Below are positions 16,701 through 26,504 of a stretch of DNA of 64,000 bases, piece after piece (the first letter of the stretch is position 1; each line of letters begins with the position of its first letter). A program made the translations under genes and the position numbers. Location: the NCBI RefSeq assembly GCF_001557235.1, contig NZ_LSJI01000011.1, positions 1-64,000 of the forward strand, written 5' to 3'. Source of the DNA: Phenylobacterium sp. CCH9-H3 (GTDB lineage Bacteria > Pseudomonadota > Alphaproteobacteria > Caulobacterales > Caulobacteraceae). The notes under the pieces were generated by a model that saw only the letters and a program-made list of their open reading frames with translations, was not told the origin of the DNA and searched no databases.

Positions 16701-16934
16701 CCGATCCTGATGACCTCCCTGGCCTTCATCATGGGCGTCGCCCCGCTGGTCTACTCCAGCGGCGCCGGCTCCGAGATGCGCCGGGCGATGGGCGTGGCGG
16801 TGTTCTCCGGCATGCTGGGCGTCACCCTCTTCGGCCTGATGCTCACCCCCGTCTTCTACCTCCTGATCCGCAAGACAGTCGGTCGCCGGGGCCCCCGCCT
16901 CGTCGCCGCCGACCTGCCGCACGCGGCCGAGTAG
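13761..16934 (+). CDS. RND multidrug efflux pump, HAE1 family
   Basis: 1057 residues, the usual length of AcrB/MexF-like pumps, with 12 predicted transmembrane helices and two large periplasmic loops. The proton-relay residues are intact: paired Asp in TM4 (GVVVDDAIVVVENVER, D410/D411) and the Lys in TM10 (ACKNAILIVEF, K948). It would export hydrophobic or amphiphilic compounds by proton antiport as a trimer with the adaptor and outer-membrane channel encoded on either side. Substrates cannot be inferred. Confidence 0.96.
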   Translation: MNFSQFFVNRPRFAAVLSIIIFVVGLIALPRLPISEYPEVVPPTVVVRAVYPGANPATIAETVASPLEQAINGVEGMLYQSSQTTADGVMTLTVTFALGVDLDKAQVQVQNRVAQTLPKLPQEVQRAGVVTNKASPDLTMVVHLISPDQRYDMLYLSNYAQLRVRDQLARLEGVGDVQMFGSGPYAMRVWLDPEKVAARGLTAGDVIRAIREQNVQIAAGQLGAPPAPGAADFQVAINAQGRLSDEEDFRNIIIRTGAAGEITRLGDVSRVELGSNSYALRSLLNNKPAIALPIFQRPGSNALDISTQVRETMETLKKDFPEGVDYRIAYDPTVFVRGSIDAVTHTLAEAILLVVLVVVLFLQSWRASVIPLIAVPVSLVGAFAVMHMMGFGLNTLTLFGMVLAIGVVVDDAIVVVENVERNIELGLAPAEAARRAMTEVTGPIISTALVLCAVFIPTAFISGLTGQFYRQFALTIAISTLISAFNSLTLSPALAAVLLKPHGAPKDRFQRLIDRGFGWLFGPFNRFFARASDGYVGGVGRLLGRSKAALAVYVVLIGFTGLVFATTPSGFVPPQDKQYLVAAAQLPDAASLDRTEAVIRQMSDIALKTPGVEDAIAFPGLSINGFTNSPNAGIVFVTLKPFDERKGKALSGVALTEQLNAKFGAIQDANVAVFAPPPVMGLGQIGGFKIQIEDRAGVGAEELYKQTQAVVEAASKEPSLAGVFSGFQINVPQVTADIDREKARAQGMSLTDLFETMQVYLGSLYVNDFNRFGRTYEVDVQADQKFRLDPEDVLRLQTRNGAGDMIPLGAFVTLRHTSGPDRVPHYNGYLSAEINGGPAPGYSSGQAEAAMERIARETLPNGMSYEWTDLTYQQILAGNTAIYIFPLCVLLAFLVLAAQYESWTLPLVVILIVPMCLLCALVGVRLTGGDNNIFTQIGLIVLVGLACKNAILIVEFAREKEAHGVPTWDAVLEACRLRLRPILMTSLAFIMGVAPLVYSSGAGSEMRRAMGVAVFSGMLGVTLFGLMLTPVFYLLIRKTVGRRGPRLVAADLPHAAE

Positions 16935-16945
16935 GAACCTCTGCG

Positions 16946-18352
16946 ATGACCAAGCTCATTGGCCCCCTGGCGGCGGCGCTTCTGCTGTCCGCCTGCGCCG
17001 TCGGCCCGCGATACGAGGCGCCCAAGACCTCGCCGGCGACGTTCGCGGTCAAGTCCGAAACCTTCGCCGCCGCGCCCTTCGAGGCGGCCTGGTGGACCGC
17101 CTTCGAGGACCCGATCCTCGACGACCTGGAACGCCGGGCGCTGGCCGGAAACCTGGATCTGCGGGTGGCGGTGGCCCGGGTCCGCGAGGCCCGCGCCCTG
17201 TTTCGCGACGCCCGCCTGGACCAGCTGCCTCGCGTCACCGCAGCAGGCGGCTACGCCGATGGCCGGACGCCCCAGCCGGGCGGGCTGCCGGTCACCGACA
17301 GCACGTGGCAGGCCGGCTTCGACGCCGGCTGGGAGATCGATCTCTTCGGCCGCGTCCGCCGCCAGGTGGAGGCCGCCCGCGCCGACGTGGGGGCCGCCGA
17401 GGCGGATCTCCGCGACGCCCAGGTCCTGATCGCCGCCGAGGTGGCGCGGAACTACTTCGAGTACCAGGGCGCCCGCGACCGTCTGGCCGTGGCCCGCCGC
17501 AACCTGGAGACCCAGCGCGACACCCTGCGCCTGACGAGGTCGCGCTTCGACGTGGGCCTGGGCGACGCCGTCGGCGTGGCCAGCGCCCAGGCGGCCCTGT
17601 CGTCCACCGAGGCGAGCATCCCGCTCTTCACCATCCAGGCGACCCAGGCGGCGCACCGGCTGGCCGTGCTGGTGGGCGAGCGGCCCGGCGCCCTGGACGC
17701 CCAGCTGGCGCCTGAGCGTCCGCGCCGCGTGCTGGCCCGGGCCCTGCCGATCGGGGACGCCTCGGCGCTGCTTCGCCGCCGCCCCGACGTGGCCGCCGCC
17801 GAGCGCCGCCTGGCCGCCCAGACCGCCCGCGTGGGCGTGGCCACCGCCGATCTGTTCCCGCGGGTGACGGTCACCGGCTTCGTCGGCTTCCTGTCCGGCG
17901 ACCTGTCGTCCCTGGGCGGCGACGCCAGCCGGATGTGGAGCGTCGCGCCCGCGGTCTCCTGGCCCGCCCTCGATTTCGGCGGCGCCCAGGCCCGCCTGCG
18001 CGTGCAGCAGGCGCGCAGCGAGGCGGCTCTGGCGACCTACGAGCAGACGGTCCTCTTGGCGCTGGAGGACGTGCAGAACGCCCTAGTCGCCTACGCCCAG
18101 ACCCAGTCCCGCGTCGCGAGCCTCGCCCAGCGCTCGGCCGCCTCCAGACGCGCCGCCGAACTGGCCCGCGTTCGCTACCGCGAGGGCGCCACCGACTTCC
18201 TGACCCTGCTGGACGCGGAGCGGACCCTGCTCGAGGCCGAGGACGCCGAGGCGGCCGCCCAGACCACGCTGAACACCCAGGTGGTCGCCCTCTACAAGGC
18301 CCTGGGCGGCGGCTGGGAGTCCCCGCCCGCGACGGCCCTCGCCCGGAACTAG
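16946..18352 (+). CDS. RND outer-membrane factor lipoprotein (NodT/OprM type)
   Basis: 468 residues with a lipobox LLSAC at about residue 17 and two repeated outer-membrane efflux (OEP) domains, each an alpha-helical tunnel segment plus beta strands. [20 protein letters not shown] and the second-repeat counterpart [19 protein letters not shown] are typical. It forms the TolC-like exit duct for the pump encoded 11 bp upstream. Last gene of the operon; recA begins 137 bp further on. Confidence 0.95.
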   Translation: MTKLIGPLAAALLLSACAVGPRYEAPKTSPATFAVKSETFAAAPFEAAWWTAFEDPILDDLERRALAGNLDLRVAVARVREARALFRDARLDQLPRVTAAGGYADGRTPQPGGLPVTDSTWQAGFDAGWEIDLFGRVRRQVEAARADVGAAEADLRDAQVLIAAEVARNYFEYQGARDRLAVARRNLETQRDTLRLTRSRFDVGLGDAVGVASAQAALSSTEASIPLFTIQATQAAHRLAVLVGERPGALDAQLAPERPRRVLARALPIGDASALLRRRPDVAAAERRLAAQTARVGVATADLFPRVTVTGFVGFLSGDLSSLGGDASRMWSVAPAVSWPALDFGGAQARLRVQQARSEAALATYEQTVLLALEDVQNALVAYAQTQSRVASLAQRSAASRRAAELARVRYREGATDFLTLLDAERTLLEAEDAEAAAQTTLNTQVVALYKALGGGWESPPATALARN

Positions 18353-18382
18353 CTGCGTCAAATCCGGACGTAAGGCCGAAAA

Positions 18383-18397
18383 GAACATGTTGCGAAC
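18383..18397 (+). promoter_or_regulatory. LexA (SOS) box of recA
   Basis: GAACATGTTGCGAAC matches the alphaproteobacterial LexA site GAAC-N7-GAAC exactly, 91 bp before the recA start. A third GAAC follows at 18401-18404. It indicates that recA is SOS-regulated in the alphaproteobacterial manner. Confidence 0.9.
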
Positions 18398-18488
18398 ATA
18401 GAACGAAGCCGGTACGTCTGAGTCCTGCGAAGGGCCCGGTGGTTGGGCCCGTCCGATTGGCGGAATCGTGGGATAGAGGGTGCATGGC

Positions 18489-19571
<1,083 letters not shown>

Positions 19572-19678
19572 GGAGCGCTTCACGGCGGCTCACGCCCCGG
19601 GGCGGGCCTTTCCGCCAACCCCCGGTCCGTCCCGACGCGCCACCCGACGCGGGGGCCGCCGGCGATCCTCAGGAGGCT

Positions 19679-19715
19679 GGACGCTCGGGGCGAACCCCCG
19701 GGCGTCCTTTCTTTT
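19679..19715 (+). terminator. Rho-independent terminator after recA
   Basis: A 12-bp stem, GGACGCTCGGGG (19679-19690) with CCCCGGGCGTCC (19696-19707), one T-G wobble and a 5-nt loop, followed by TTTCTTTT. It lies 107 bp after the recA stop. Confidence 0.8.
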
Positions 19716-19838
19716 GGCGGCGCCTCACTCGACGGGGCGCGCCTTTTCCTTTGGCGGTCCGGCCGAGGTTTCGTAAAGGGTCGGCGGTCCCCACCTGGGG
19801 GGTGGCGACCTGTCCAACAGTTTGATGAATGTAGCCCG

Positions 19839-22496
19839 ATGCCGAGCCTGAACGAGATCCGGACCCACTTCCTGGACTTCTTCCAGCGGAACGACCACGC
19901 CGCCGTTCCGTCGGCTCCGCTCGTGCCGCAGAACGACCCGACGCTGCTGTTCGTCAATGCCGGCATGGTGCCGTTCAAGAACTACTTCACCGGCGCCGAG
20001 ACCTCGCCCTGGCCGCGGGCGGCCAGCTCGCAGAAGTGCGTCCGCGCCGGCGGCAAGCACAACGACCTCGATAACGTGGGCTACACCGCCCGCCACCACA
20101 CGTTCTTCGAGATGCTGGGGAATTTCTCCTTCGGCGACTACTTCAAGGAACAGGCGATCACTCACGCCTGGACCCTGCTCACCAAGGACTTCCAGCTTCC
20201 GGCCGAGAAGCTGACGGTGACCGTCTATCACACCGACGACGAAGCCCACGCCCTGTGGAAGAAGATCGCCGGCCTGCCCGACCACAAGATCATCCGCATC
20301 CCGACCAGCGACAACTTCTGGTCCATGGGCGACACCGGTCCCTGCGGCCCGTGCTCCGAGATCTTCTTCGACCACGGCGACCACATCTTCGGCGGCCCGC
20401 CCGGCAGCCCGGACGAGGACGGCGACCGGTTCGTGGAGATCTGGAACCTCGTCTTCATGCAGTTCGAGCAGTTCGCCGACGGCACGCGCACGGCGTTGCC
20501 CAAGCCGTCGATCGACACCGGCATGGGGCTGGAGCGGATCGCCGCCGTCATGCAGGGCGTGCACGACAATTACGACGTCGACCTGTTCCGCACCCTCATC
20601 GCCGCCAGCGAGGACGCCACGGGCGTGAAGGCGGAGGGCGAGGCCAAGCCGTCGCACCGCGTGATCGCCGACCACCTGCGCTCGTCCAGCTTCCTGATCG
20701 CCGACGGCGTGCTGCCGTCGAACGAGGGGCGCGGCTATGTCCTGCGCCGGATCATGCGCCGCGCCATGCGCCACGCCCACCTGCTGGGCGCCGACGAGCC
20801 GCTGATGCACCGCCTCGCGCCGACGCTGGTGAAGGAGATGGGCGAGGCCTATCCCGAGCTGCGCCGCGCCGAGCCCGCCATCGTCGAGACCCTGCGCCAG
20901 GAAGAGGAGCGATTCCGCCGCACGCTCGGCCGCGGCATGACCTTGCTGGACGAGGCGACCGCCGGCCTTGCGGAGGGCGCCGTCCTGTCGGGCGAGACCG
21001 CCTTCAAGCTCTACGACACCTACGGCTTTCCGCTTGACCTGACCCAGGACGCCGTGCGCGCCAAGGGCCTGACCGTGAACCTCGACGAGTTCGACGCGGC
21101 CATGAAGCGTCAGCGCGACATGGCGCGCGAGGCCTGGACCGGCTCGGGGCAGGTGGCGGCGGCGGCCGAGTGGTTCGCCATCCGCGACCGCCTCGGCCCC
21201 ACGGTCTTCGTCGGCTATGACAACACCGAGGCCACCGGCGAGCTGCTGGCGCTGGTGGAAGCCGGTCACGAAGTCGACGCGGCCGGAACCGGCGCGAAGG
21301 TGCAGGCCCTGTTCGACCGCACGCCCTTCTACGCCGAGAGCGGCGGCCAGGCGGGCGACCGCGGCGAGATCGAGTGGGACGGCGGCCGCGCCCGCGTCAC
21401 CGACGTCCAGAAGCAGGCGGGCGACCTGCACGTGCACGACCTGGAGATTCTGGAGGGCCAGCTCGCGCCGGGCGCCCGGGTCCGGCTCGCGGTGGACGCG
21501 GAAAATCGCGCCACCACCCGTTCGAACCACTCGGCGACCCATCTGCTGCATGCGGCCCTGCGCAACGTGCTCGGACCGCACGTCACCCAGAAGGGCCAGA
21601 TGGTCGACGGCGAACGGATTCGCTTCGACTTCAGCCATGGCCAGCCCCTGACCCCCGATGAGATCGATCGGATCGAGGCCGAGGTGAACGCGGTGGTCCG
21701 CCAGAACCTGGCGGCCGAGACCAAGAACATGCGGCCGCAGGAGGCCATCGAGGCGGGCGCCATGGCCCTGTTCGGCGAGAAGTACGGCGACACCGTCCGC
21801 GTGCTGACCCTGGGCCAGGCCCTCGGGGGCGACGGCGCCTATTCGGTGGAGCTGTGTGGCGGCACCCATGTGGCGCGGACCGGCGACATCGCTCTCTTCA
21901 AGGTTGTGTCGGAGCAGGGCGTTGCCGCGGGCGTGCGACGGATCGAGGCCCTCACCGGCGAGGCGGCGCGCCGCTGGCTGCTGGACCAGGCGGCGGTCGC
22001 CAAGGGGCTGGCCGAGCAGTTCAAGGTTCCGGTCGCCGAGGTGGCGGCCCGGGTGGAGGCGCTGCAGCTCCAGGCCCGAAAGCTCGAGAAGGAACTGGGC
22101 GACGCCAAGCGCCAGCTCGCGATGGGCGGCGGCGGCGGCGCGGCGGCGGGCCCCGAGGACATCGGCGGCGTGCAGGTGATGGCCCGTGTCATGGACGGCG
22201 TCGGCGGCAAGGACCTGCGGCCCATCGCCGAGGAATTCAAGAAGCAGCTTCCCGACGGCGTCATCGTCCTCATCGGCACGGCGGACGGCAAGGCGGCGGT
22301 GACCGTCGCCGTCACCGGCGCGGCTCAGGCCAGGTTCAATGCCGCTGACCTGGCCAAGGCCGGCGTTCTGGCGATGGGCGGGCAGGGAGCCGGCGGCCGT
22401 CCCGACTTCGCCCAGGGCGGGGCGCCCGACGGCGACAAGGCGGCCGACGGGCTGGCCGCGGTCAAAACTGCCATAAGTGGCAAAAATCCCCTGTGA
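19839..22496 (+). CDS. alaS: Alanyl-tRNA synthetase
   Basis: 885 residues. Class II catalytic domain at the N-terminus ([35 protein letters not shown]), then the tRNA-recognition domain. The editing domain has the zinc ligands HSATH ([13 protein letters not shown]) and the distal CGGTH motif, and the C-terminal oligomerisation/DHHA1-type domain closes the protein. It charges tRNA-Ala and clears mis-acylated Ser or Gly. The gene follows recA, a neighbourhood common in alphaproteobacteria, but the recA terminator lies between them, so it probably has its own promoter. Confidence 0.98.
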   Translation: MPSLNEIRTHFLDFFQRNDHAAVPSAPLVPQNDPTLLFVNAGMVPFKNYFTGAETSPWPRAASSQKCVRAGGKHNDLDNVGYTARHHTFFEMLGNFSFGDYFKEQAITHAWTLLTKDFQLPAEKLTVTVYHTDDEAHALWKKIAGLPDHKIIRIPTSDNFWSMGDTGPCGPCSEIFFDHGDHIFGGPPGSPDEDGDRFVEIWNLVFMQFEQFADGTRTALPKPSIDTGMGLERIAAVMQGVHDNYDVDLFRTLIAASEDATGVKAEGEAKPSHRVIADHLRSSSFLIADGVLPSNEGRGYVLRRIMRRAMRHAHLLGADEPLMHRLAPTLVKEMGEAYPELRRAEPAIVETLRQEEERFRRTLGRGMTLLDEATAGLAEGAVLSGETAFKLYDTYGFPLDLTQDAVRAKGLTVNLDEFDAAMKRQRDMAREAWTGSGQVAAAAEWFAIRDRLGPTVFVGYDNTEATGELLALVEAGHEVDAAGTGAKVQALFDRTPFYAESGGQAGDRGEIEWDGGRARVTDVQKQAGDLHVHDLEILEGQLAPGARVRLAVDAENRATTRSNHSATHLLHAALRNVLGPHVTQKGQMVDGERIRFDFSHGQPLTPDEIDRIEAEVNAVVRQNLAAETKNMRPQEAIEAGAMALFGEKYGDTVRVLTLGQALGGDGAYSVELCGGTHVARTGDIALFKVVSEQGVAAGVRRIEALTGEAARRWLLDQAAVAKGLAEQFKVPVAEVAARVEALQLQARKLEKELGDAKRQLAMGGGGGAAAGPEDIGGVQVMARVMDGVGGKDLRPIAEEFKKQLPDGVIVLIGTADGKAAVTVAVTGAAQARFNAADLAKAGVLAMGGQGAGGRPDFAQGGAPDGDKAADGLAAVKTAISGKNPL

Positions 22497-22582
22497 GTTG
22501 TCAATGCTGGCGGCACACCAAGGCCGCGCTTAAGGTCCCGTTTACGTTTCAGGGCCTCAGGCAGGCTGTTGGGGGTTATAGG

Positions 22583-23245
22583 ATGAGCATGAAATTCGTT
22601 GCGGCGCTCGCCGCCACCGCCGGTCTCGCGCTCGCGGCCACTCAGGCCAATGCGACCGTCTTCGCCGGCAACTGGGAATTGACGACCTACCAGGCCAGCG
22701 ATCCCGGCTTGGTGCTGAACGTCTACAACATCGGCTCGACGAGCTTCAATGTGGACCTCGGCGCCGAGGATCCGCAGTACGATCCCCTGTTCTATCTCTA
22801 CACCAACGAGACGCACCTGAACCCGGACGACCTCGCGGCTTCGCAAATCTCGCTGAAGTTCACCTTCACCTCGCCGGAGGGCAATGACGGCCCGCTGGTG
22901 ATCGGCGGGACCACGCAGGGCTACTACGAGTTCTTCGGCTTGATCCAAGGCGGCCAGCTGACCTGGGCCAACGGCGGCCAGGCGCAGCTGCAGTGGGGCT
23001 TCAACAACCCGAACCTGATCACGCCGGGCATCATGACCCTCTCGGTCAACGGCGGCGAGTTCAACGAAGGCTTCCTGGGCCTGAACGAGGGCAAGAAGCA
23101 TGGCCTGAAGGTCAAGGCGAAGTTCGACTGGGACCAAGATCCGACCTTCGGCGCGGTGCCGGAGCCGGGCACCTGGGCCCTGATGATCGGCGGCTTCGGC
23201 ATGGCCGGCGCCATGATCCGCCGTCGCCGGGCGATCGCCGCCTAG
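22583..23245 (+). CDS. PEPxxWA-CTERM sorting domain protein
   Basis: 220 residues from the ATG at 22583 (MSMKFVAALAATAG), with a run of G 6 nt upstream. A signal peptide of about 24 residues ends in TQANA. The body is beta-rich, with many Gly, Asn and Thr and no Cys, and matches no family I know. The C-terminus (about 192-220) is VPEPGTWALMIGGFGMAGAM plus RRRR, the sorting signal. A strong terminator follows, so it is probably monocistronic. Function unknown beyond export. Confidence 0.85.
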   Translation: MSMKFVAALAATAGLALAATQANATVFAGNWELTTYQASDPGLVLNVYNIGSTSFNVDLGAEDPQYDPLFYLYTNETHLNPDDLAASQISLKFTFTSPEGNDGPLVIGGTTQGYYEFFGLIQGGQLTWANGGQAQLQWGFNNPNLITPGIMTLSVNGGEFNEGFLGLNEGKKHGLKVKAKFDWDQDPTFGAVPEPGTWALMIGGFGMAGAMIRRRRAIAA

Positions 23246-23270
23246 GCGCACAGCGTATTCGAGACTGCGG

Positions 23271-23298
23271 ACGGCCGGGGCTCAGCCCCGGCCGTTTT
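23271..23298 (+). terminator. Rho-independent terminator
   Basis: An 11-bp perfect stem, ACGGCCGGGGC/GCCCCGGCCGT with a TCA loop, followed by TTT, 25 bp after the PEPxxWA-CTERM gene and 15 bp from the end of the convergent VOC gene. It may serve both strands. Confidence 0.8.
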
Positions 23299-23312
23299 GC
23301 GTTGCGCCCCAG

Positions 23313-23693
23313 CTAGGCCAGGTAGACGCAGTACTTGTTGCCGACAGGGTCCCGGAAATAGGCGGCGTAGAAGCCGCTCGTGGCCTCCGGCGGGCGGAAG
23401 CCCGGGCCGCCTTCGTCCGAGCCGCCGGCCGCCAGCGCCGCGGCGTGGGCGGCCTTCACCTGATCCTGGCTCTCGGCTTTGAACGCGACCATGATGCCGT
23501 TTCCCGCACGGGCGGCCTCGCCGTCGTAGGGGCGGCATATCCCGATACAGGGCTCGCCGTCCTTCGGCCCATAGAAGGCCCACCCCGGAAACGGCTCGCT
23601 TCGCGCCCAACCGAGGGCGCCCAGGGTGGCGTCGAAGAAGGGCAGCGCCGCCTCGACGTCGTGCGCCCCGATGGTCACATATCCGATGCTCAT
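23313..23693 (-). CDS. VOC (glyoxalase/bleomycin-resistance fold) family protein
   Basis: 126 residues from the ATG at 23693, with GGGAGGA upstream. The single vicinal-oxygen-chelate domain begins MSIGYVTIGAHDVEAALPFFDATLGALGW and ends FRDPVGNKYCVYLA. The metal-binding pattern looks partial, so it may be a ligand-binding rather than catalytic member. Stand-alone and convergent with the PEPxxWA-CTERM gene. Substrate unknown. Confidence 0.85.
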   Translation of the reverse strand: MSIGYVTIGAHDVEAALPFFDATLGALGWARSEPFPGWAFYGPKDGEPCIGICRPYDGEAARAGNGIMVAFKAESQDQVKAAHAAALAAGGSDEGGPGFRPPEATSGFYAAYFRDPVGNKYCVYLA

Positions 23694-23814
23694 CCGATCC
23701 TCCCGCAAAGAAGGACGACACTACCGGGCGGCACGAACAAAGCAAGAACATTGACTTGTTCGTCAGTCAGGCGTTCCCTTGACCTCGACGCCTGGTTTTT
23801 CCGGAGGACCCGAC

Positions 23815-24075
23815 ATGGAAGACCGCAGTCATTTCGGCGAGCAGACGCAGGACGTGGTCGAACACGAGCGCACCTACCACGCCTTCAGCATCCTGGTCCG
23901 ATGGTCGATGCTGGCGATCGGCAACGCCATCTTCTGGTTCACCCTGTGGTTCGCCACCCCGGCGGGCTTCCTGGGCTCGACCGTGGCGGCGATCGCCACC
24001 TTCATCCTCGGCTATATCGTCCTCATCCGGCGTGAGGAGAAGCAGCCGCTGAACCTCTGGGTGGAAGGCCGCTGA
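23815..24075 (+). CDS. aa3-type cytochrome c oxidase subunit IV-like protein
   Basis: 86 residues from the ATG at 23815, with GGAGGA upstream. A short hydrophilic N-terminus (VVEHERTYHAFSILVRW) is followed by two hydrophobic helices and a basic tail. The His-x-x-Thr-Tyr start before the first helix is typical of the small bacterial aa3 oxidase subunit IV/DUF family. It stands away from any cox operon in the window, so assignment rests on shape. It could be another small two-helix membrane protein. Confidence 0.55.
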   Translation: MEDRSHFGEQTQDVVEHERTYHAFSILVRWSMLAIGNAIFWFTLWFATPAGFLGSTVAAIATFILGYIVLIRREEKQPLNLWVEGR

Positions 24076-24082
24076 AACGAAG

Positions 24083-24124
24083 CGCGCCGCGCACGGTCGC
24101 GCACGGTCTCCCATGCGCGGCGCG
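24083..24124. terminator. GC-rich hairpin between convergent genes
   Basis: Perfect 11-bp arms CGCGCCGCGCA (24083-24093) and TGCGCGGCGCG (24114-24124). The 20-nt loop carries a second copy of GCGCACGGTC, also present across the 5' arm. There is no T-tract. It sits between the oxidase-like gene and the end of icd, so it may terminate or protect transcripts from either side. Confidence 0.45.
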
Positions 24125-24152
24125 GATCTCTGCCGGTGAAGCCGGTCGTCGA

Positions 24153-25367
24153 TTAGGCGGCGAGGGCCTTTTCGAGGTTGGCCGCCACCTTGTCGATGAA
24201 GCCCTCGGTCGTCAGCCAGCCCTGGGTGTCGCCGACCAGCAGCGCCAGGTCCTTGGTCATCGAACCGCTCTCGACCGTCTCGACGCAGACCCGCTCAAGC
24301 GTCTCGCAGTACCGGTTCAGTTCCGCGTTGCCGTCGAGCTTGGCGCGGTGCTTGAGGCCCTGCGTCCAGGCGAAGATCGAGGCGATGGAATTGGTCGAGG
24401 TGCTCTCGCCGCGCTGATGCTGGCGGAAGTGGCGCGTGACCGTGCCATGGGCGGCCTCGGCCTCCATGACCTTGCCGTCCGGCGTGATCAGCACCGAGGT
24501 CATGAGGCCCAGCGAGCCGAAGCCCTGGGCGACCTGATCCGACTGCACGTCGCCGTCGTAGTTCTTGCAGGCCCAGATGAAGCCGCCGTTCCACTTCAGG
24601 GCCGAGGCGACCATGTCGTCGATCAGGCGGTGCTCGTAGACGAGGCCCGCAGCCTTGAACTGGTCGGCGAACTCGGCCTCGTAGATCCCCTGGAAGATGT
24701 CCTTGAAGTTGCCGTCGTAGGCCTTGAGGATCGTGTTCTTGGTCGACAGGTACAGCGGATACTTCCGCTGCAGGGCGTAGGCGAACGAGGCCCGCGCGAA
24801 GTCGGCGATGGAATCGTCCAGGTTATACATGGCCATCGCGACGCCCGAGCCCGGGTAGTCGAAAACCTCGTGCTCGATGACCTTGCCGTCGGCGCCCTCG
24901 AACTTGATGGTCAGCTTGCCGGGGCCGGGGACCTTGAAGTCGGTGGCGCGGTACTGGTCGCCGAAGGCGTGGCGGCCGATGATGATCGGCTGGGTCCAGC
25001 CGGGGATCAGGCGCGGCACGTTCTTGCAGATGATCGGCTCGCGGAAGACCACCCCGCCCAGGATGTTGCGGATCGTGCCGTTCGGCGACTTCCACATCTT
25101 CTTGAGGTTGAATTCCTTCACCCGGGCTTCGTCCGGGGTGATGGTCGCGCACTTGATGCCGACGCCGTGGCGCTTGATCGCCTCGGCCGCCTCGACCGTC
25201 ACTTTGTCGTCGGTGGCGTCGCGGTGCTCCATGCCGAGGTCGTAATAGTCGATCTGGAGATCGAGGAACGGAAAGACGAGCTTGTCCTTGATCAGCTTCC
25301 AGATGATGCGGGTCATCTCGTCCCCGTCGAGGTCTACGACGGGGTTGGCGACTTTGATCTTGGCCAT
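24153..25367 (-). CDS. icd: NADP-dependent isocitrate dehydrogenase
   Basis: 404 residues, the dimeric eukaryote-like type II enzyme found in many alphaproteobacteria rather than the E. coli type. It converts isocitrate to 2-oxoglutarate with NADPH formation in the TCA cycle. Signatures include [32 protein letters not shown] (metal-binding Asp region) and [15 protein letters not shown] (NADP-binding loop). Starts [20 protein letters not shown]. Single gene with its own promoter in the 78-bp upstream gap. Confidence 0.97.
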   Translation of the reverse strand: MAKIKVANPVVDLDGDEMTRIIWKLIKDKLVFPFLDLQIDYYDLGMEHRDATDDKVTVEAAEAIKRHGVGIKCATITPDEARVKEFNLKKMWKSPNGTIRNILGGVVFREPIICKNVPRLIPGWTQPIIIGRHAFGDQYRATDFKVPGPGKLTIKFEGADGKVIEHEVFDYPGSGVAMAMYNLDDSIADFARASFAYALQRKYPLYLSTKNTILKAYDGNFKDIFQGIYEAEFADQFKAAGLVYEHRLIDDMVASALKWNGGFIWACKNYDGDVQSDQVAQGFGSLGLMTSVLITPDGKVMEAEAAHGTVTRHFRQHQRGESTSTNSIASIFAWTQGLKHRAKLDGNAELNRYCETLERVCVETVESGSMTKDLALLVGDTQGWLTTEGFIDKVAANLEKALAA

Positions 25368-25445
25368 GAGGGGCGGGCGCTCCGGGCGTAATGCGTTTGG
25401 GGCCGTATAGCCGCCACAGACGCCGACGCAAAGGCTCCCGAAGGG

Positions 25446-26504
25446 TTACCCCACCGCTCTGAGCGCCGCGCGGGCCACTTCGGCGATGATCCGGTCGCGG
25501 CCGGCCTCGTCCAACGTCGATCCTGAGAGGAAAACCGCCAGGGCGTACGATCGTCGGTCTGCGAGCGTGAAGATCCCGACGTCGTTGTGGGCGGTGCTGA
25601 TTCCCTGGTCGACCCCCGACGTTCCGGGTCGGTGGGCGAGGAACGCGTCCCTGGGCAAGCCGGCCCGGATCCGGCCGACGCCGCGCCGGGTGCGGCCCAT
25701 CAGCTCGAGCAGCCGCTTCGTCGAGGCCGGCGAGACCAGCTCCTGGCGGTCCAGCATCTGCAGCAGTTCCAGCATGCCGCGAGGGGTGGTGGTGTCGCGC
25801 GGGTCGGACATGTAGCGGCGCATGGCGGCGAGACGCTCGGGGGCGGGAACCGCCGCCTGCGCCTCCGCGAAGCGGGCGCCGTCGCGCCAGGCCGGCCTGA
25901 ACGAGGGCATCCCGTAGACATCGGGCTGAAGCTCGCGCTCGTAACGGTCCACCCGCACTTCCGGCACGCGACGGGCGGTAAGCCACGCGGTCACCGCGCC
26001 GGGCCCGCCGATCCGCTTCATCAGGACGTCGGCGGCGGTGTTGTCGCTGTCGACCACCATGGCCTCGAACAGGGCCTGGGCGGTGTAGTCGCGCCGCGCC
26101 GGCCACCCGGCCGCGATCGGAGAGACGGCGGGGGAAAGCTGTTCCTCGGTGAGAACGAACGGCTCGGTGAGCATCAACCGACCGGCATCCGCCTCGGCCA
26201 GCACCGCCGCGGCCAGGGGCAGCTTGAAGACGCTCTGCATGGGAAAGCGGCGGTCGCCGTTGAAGGTGTAGGTCTGGCCGCTCTCGAGGTTGGAGAGCCC
26301 CACGCCGAGGGACGCCGGGCGGGCGGCGCCGGCGATGGCGGAGATCGCCCGGCCCAGGCCTTCAATGTCGATCCGCGGCGTCGTGGCGACCGTCACCGGC
26401 ATCTTCGGCTCGCACGCCGCCAGCAGGCCCGCCGGCGCGGCGACGAGCAGGGCGCGACGGTCGAGGGTTGCCTTCCGGCGAGCGGGCTCTTCTAAACGCG
26501 GCAT
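25446..26504 (-). CDS. Class A beta-lactamase, lipoprotein or Tat-type export signal
   Basis: 352 residues. The N-terminus DRRALLVAAPAGLLAAC combines paired Arg with a lipobox-like end. Active-site motifs: S91-V-F-K94 (Ambler S70/K73), SDN at 153-155 (Ambler 130-132), and ERELQ for the Glu166 loop, with Gln in place of Asn170. The usual KTG box reads RPGTSG, so Lys234 is Arg and Thr235 is Pro. Arg234 is known from carbenicillin-hydrolysing enzymes; the Pro is unusual. The likely substrate is a beta-lactam, with altered specificity possible. The start ATG (26504-26502) overlaps the start of the divergent trmJ-like gene; an upstream in-frame ATG at 26534 is an alternative. Confidence 0.88.
   Translation of the reverse strand: MPRLEEPARRKATLDRRALLVAAPAGLLAACEPKMPVTVATTPRIDIEGLGRAISAIAGAARPASLGVGLSNLESGQTYTFNGDRRFPMQSVFKLPLAAAVLAEADAGRLMLTEPFVLTEEQLSPAVSPIAAGWPARRDYTAQALFEAMVVDSDNTAADVLMKRIGGPGAVTAWLTARRVPEVRVDRYERELQPDVYGMPSFRPAWRDGARFAEAQAAVPAPERLAAMRRYMSDPRDTTTPRGMLELLQMLDRQELVSPASTKRLLELMGRTRRGVGRIRAGLPRDAFLAHRPGTSGVDQGISTAHNDVGIFTLADRRSYALAVFLSGSTLDEAGRDRIIAEVARAALRAVG

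Noticed and set aside
12501..16922. 1473-residue open frame opposite the RND adaptor and pump
   Set aside because: Antisense shadow (Asp/His/Gln/Arg-rich) of two strongly recognised genes.
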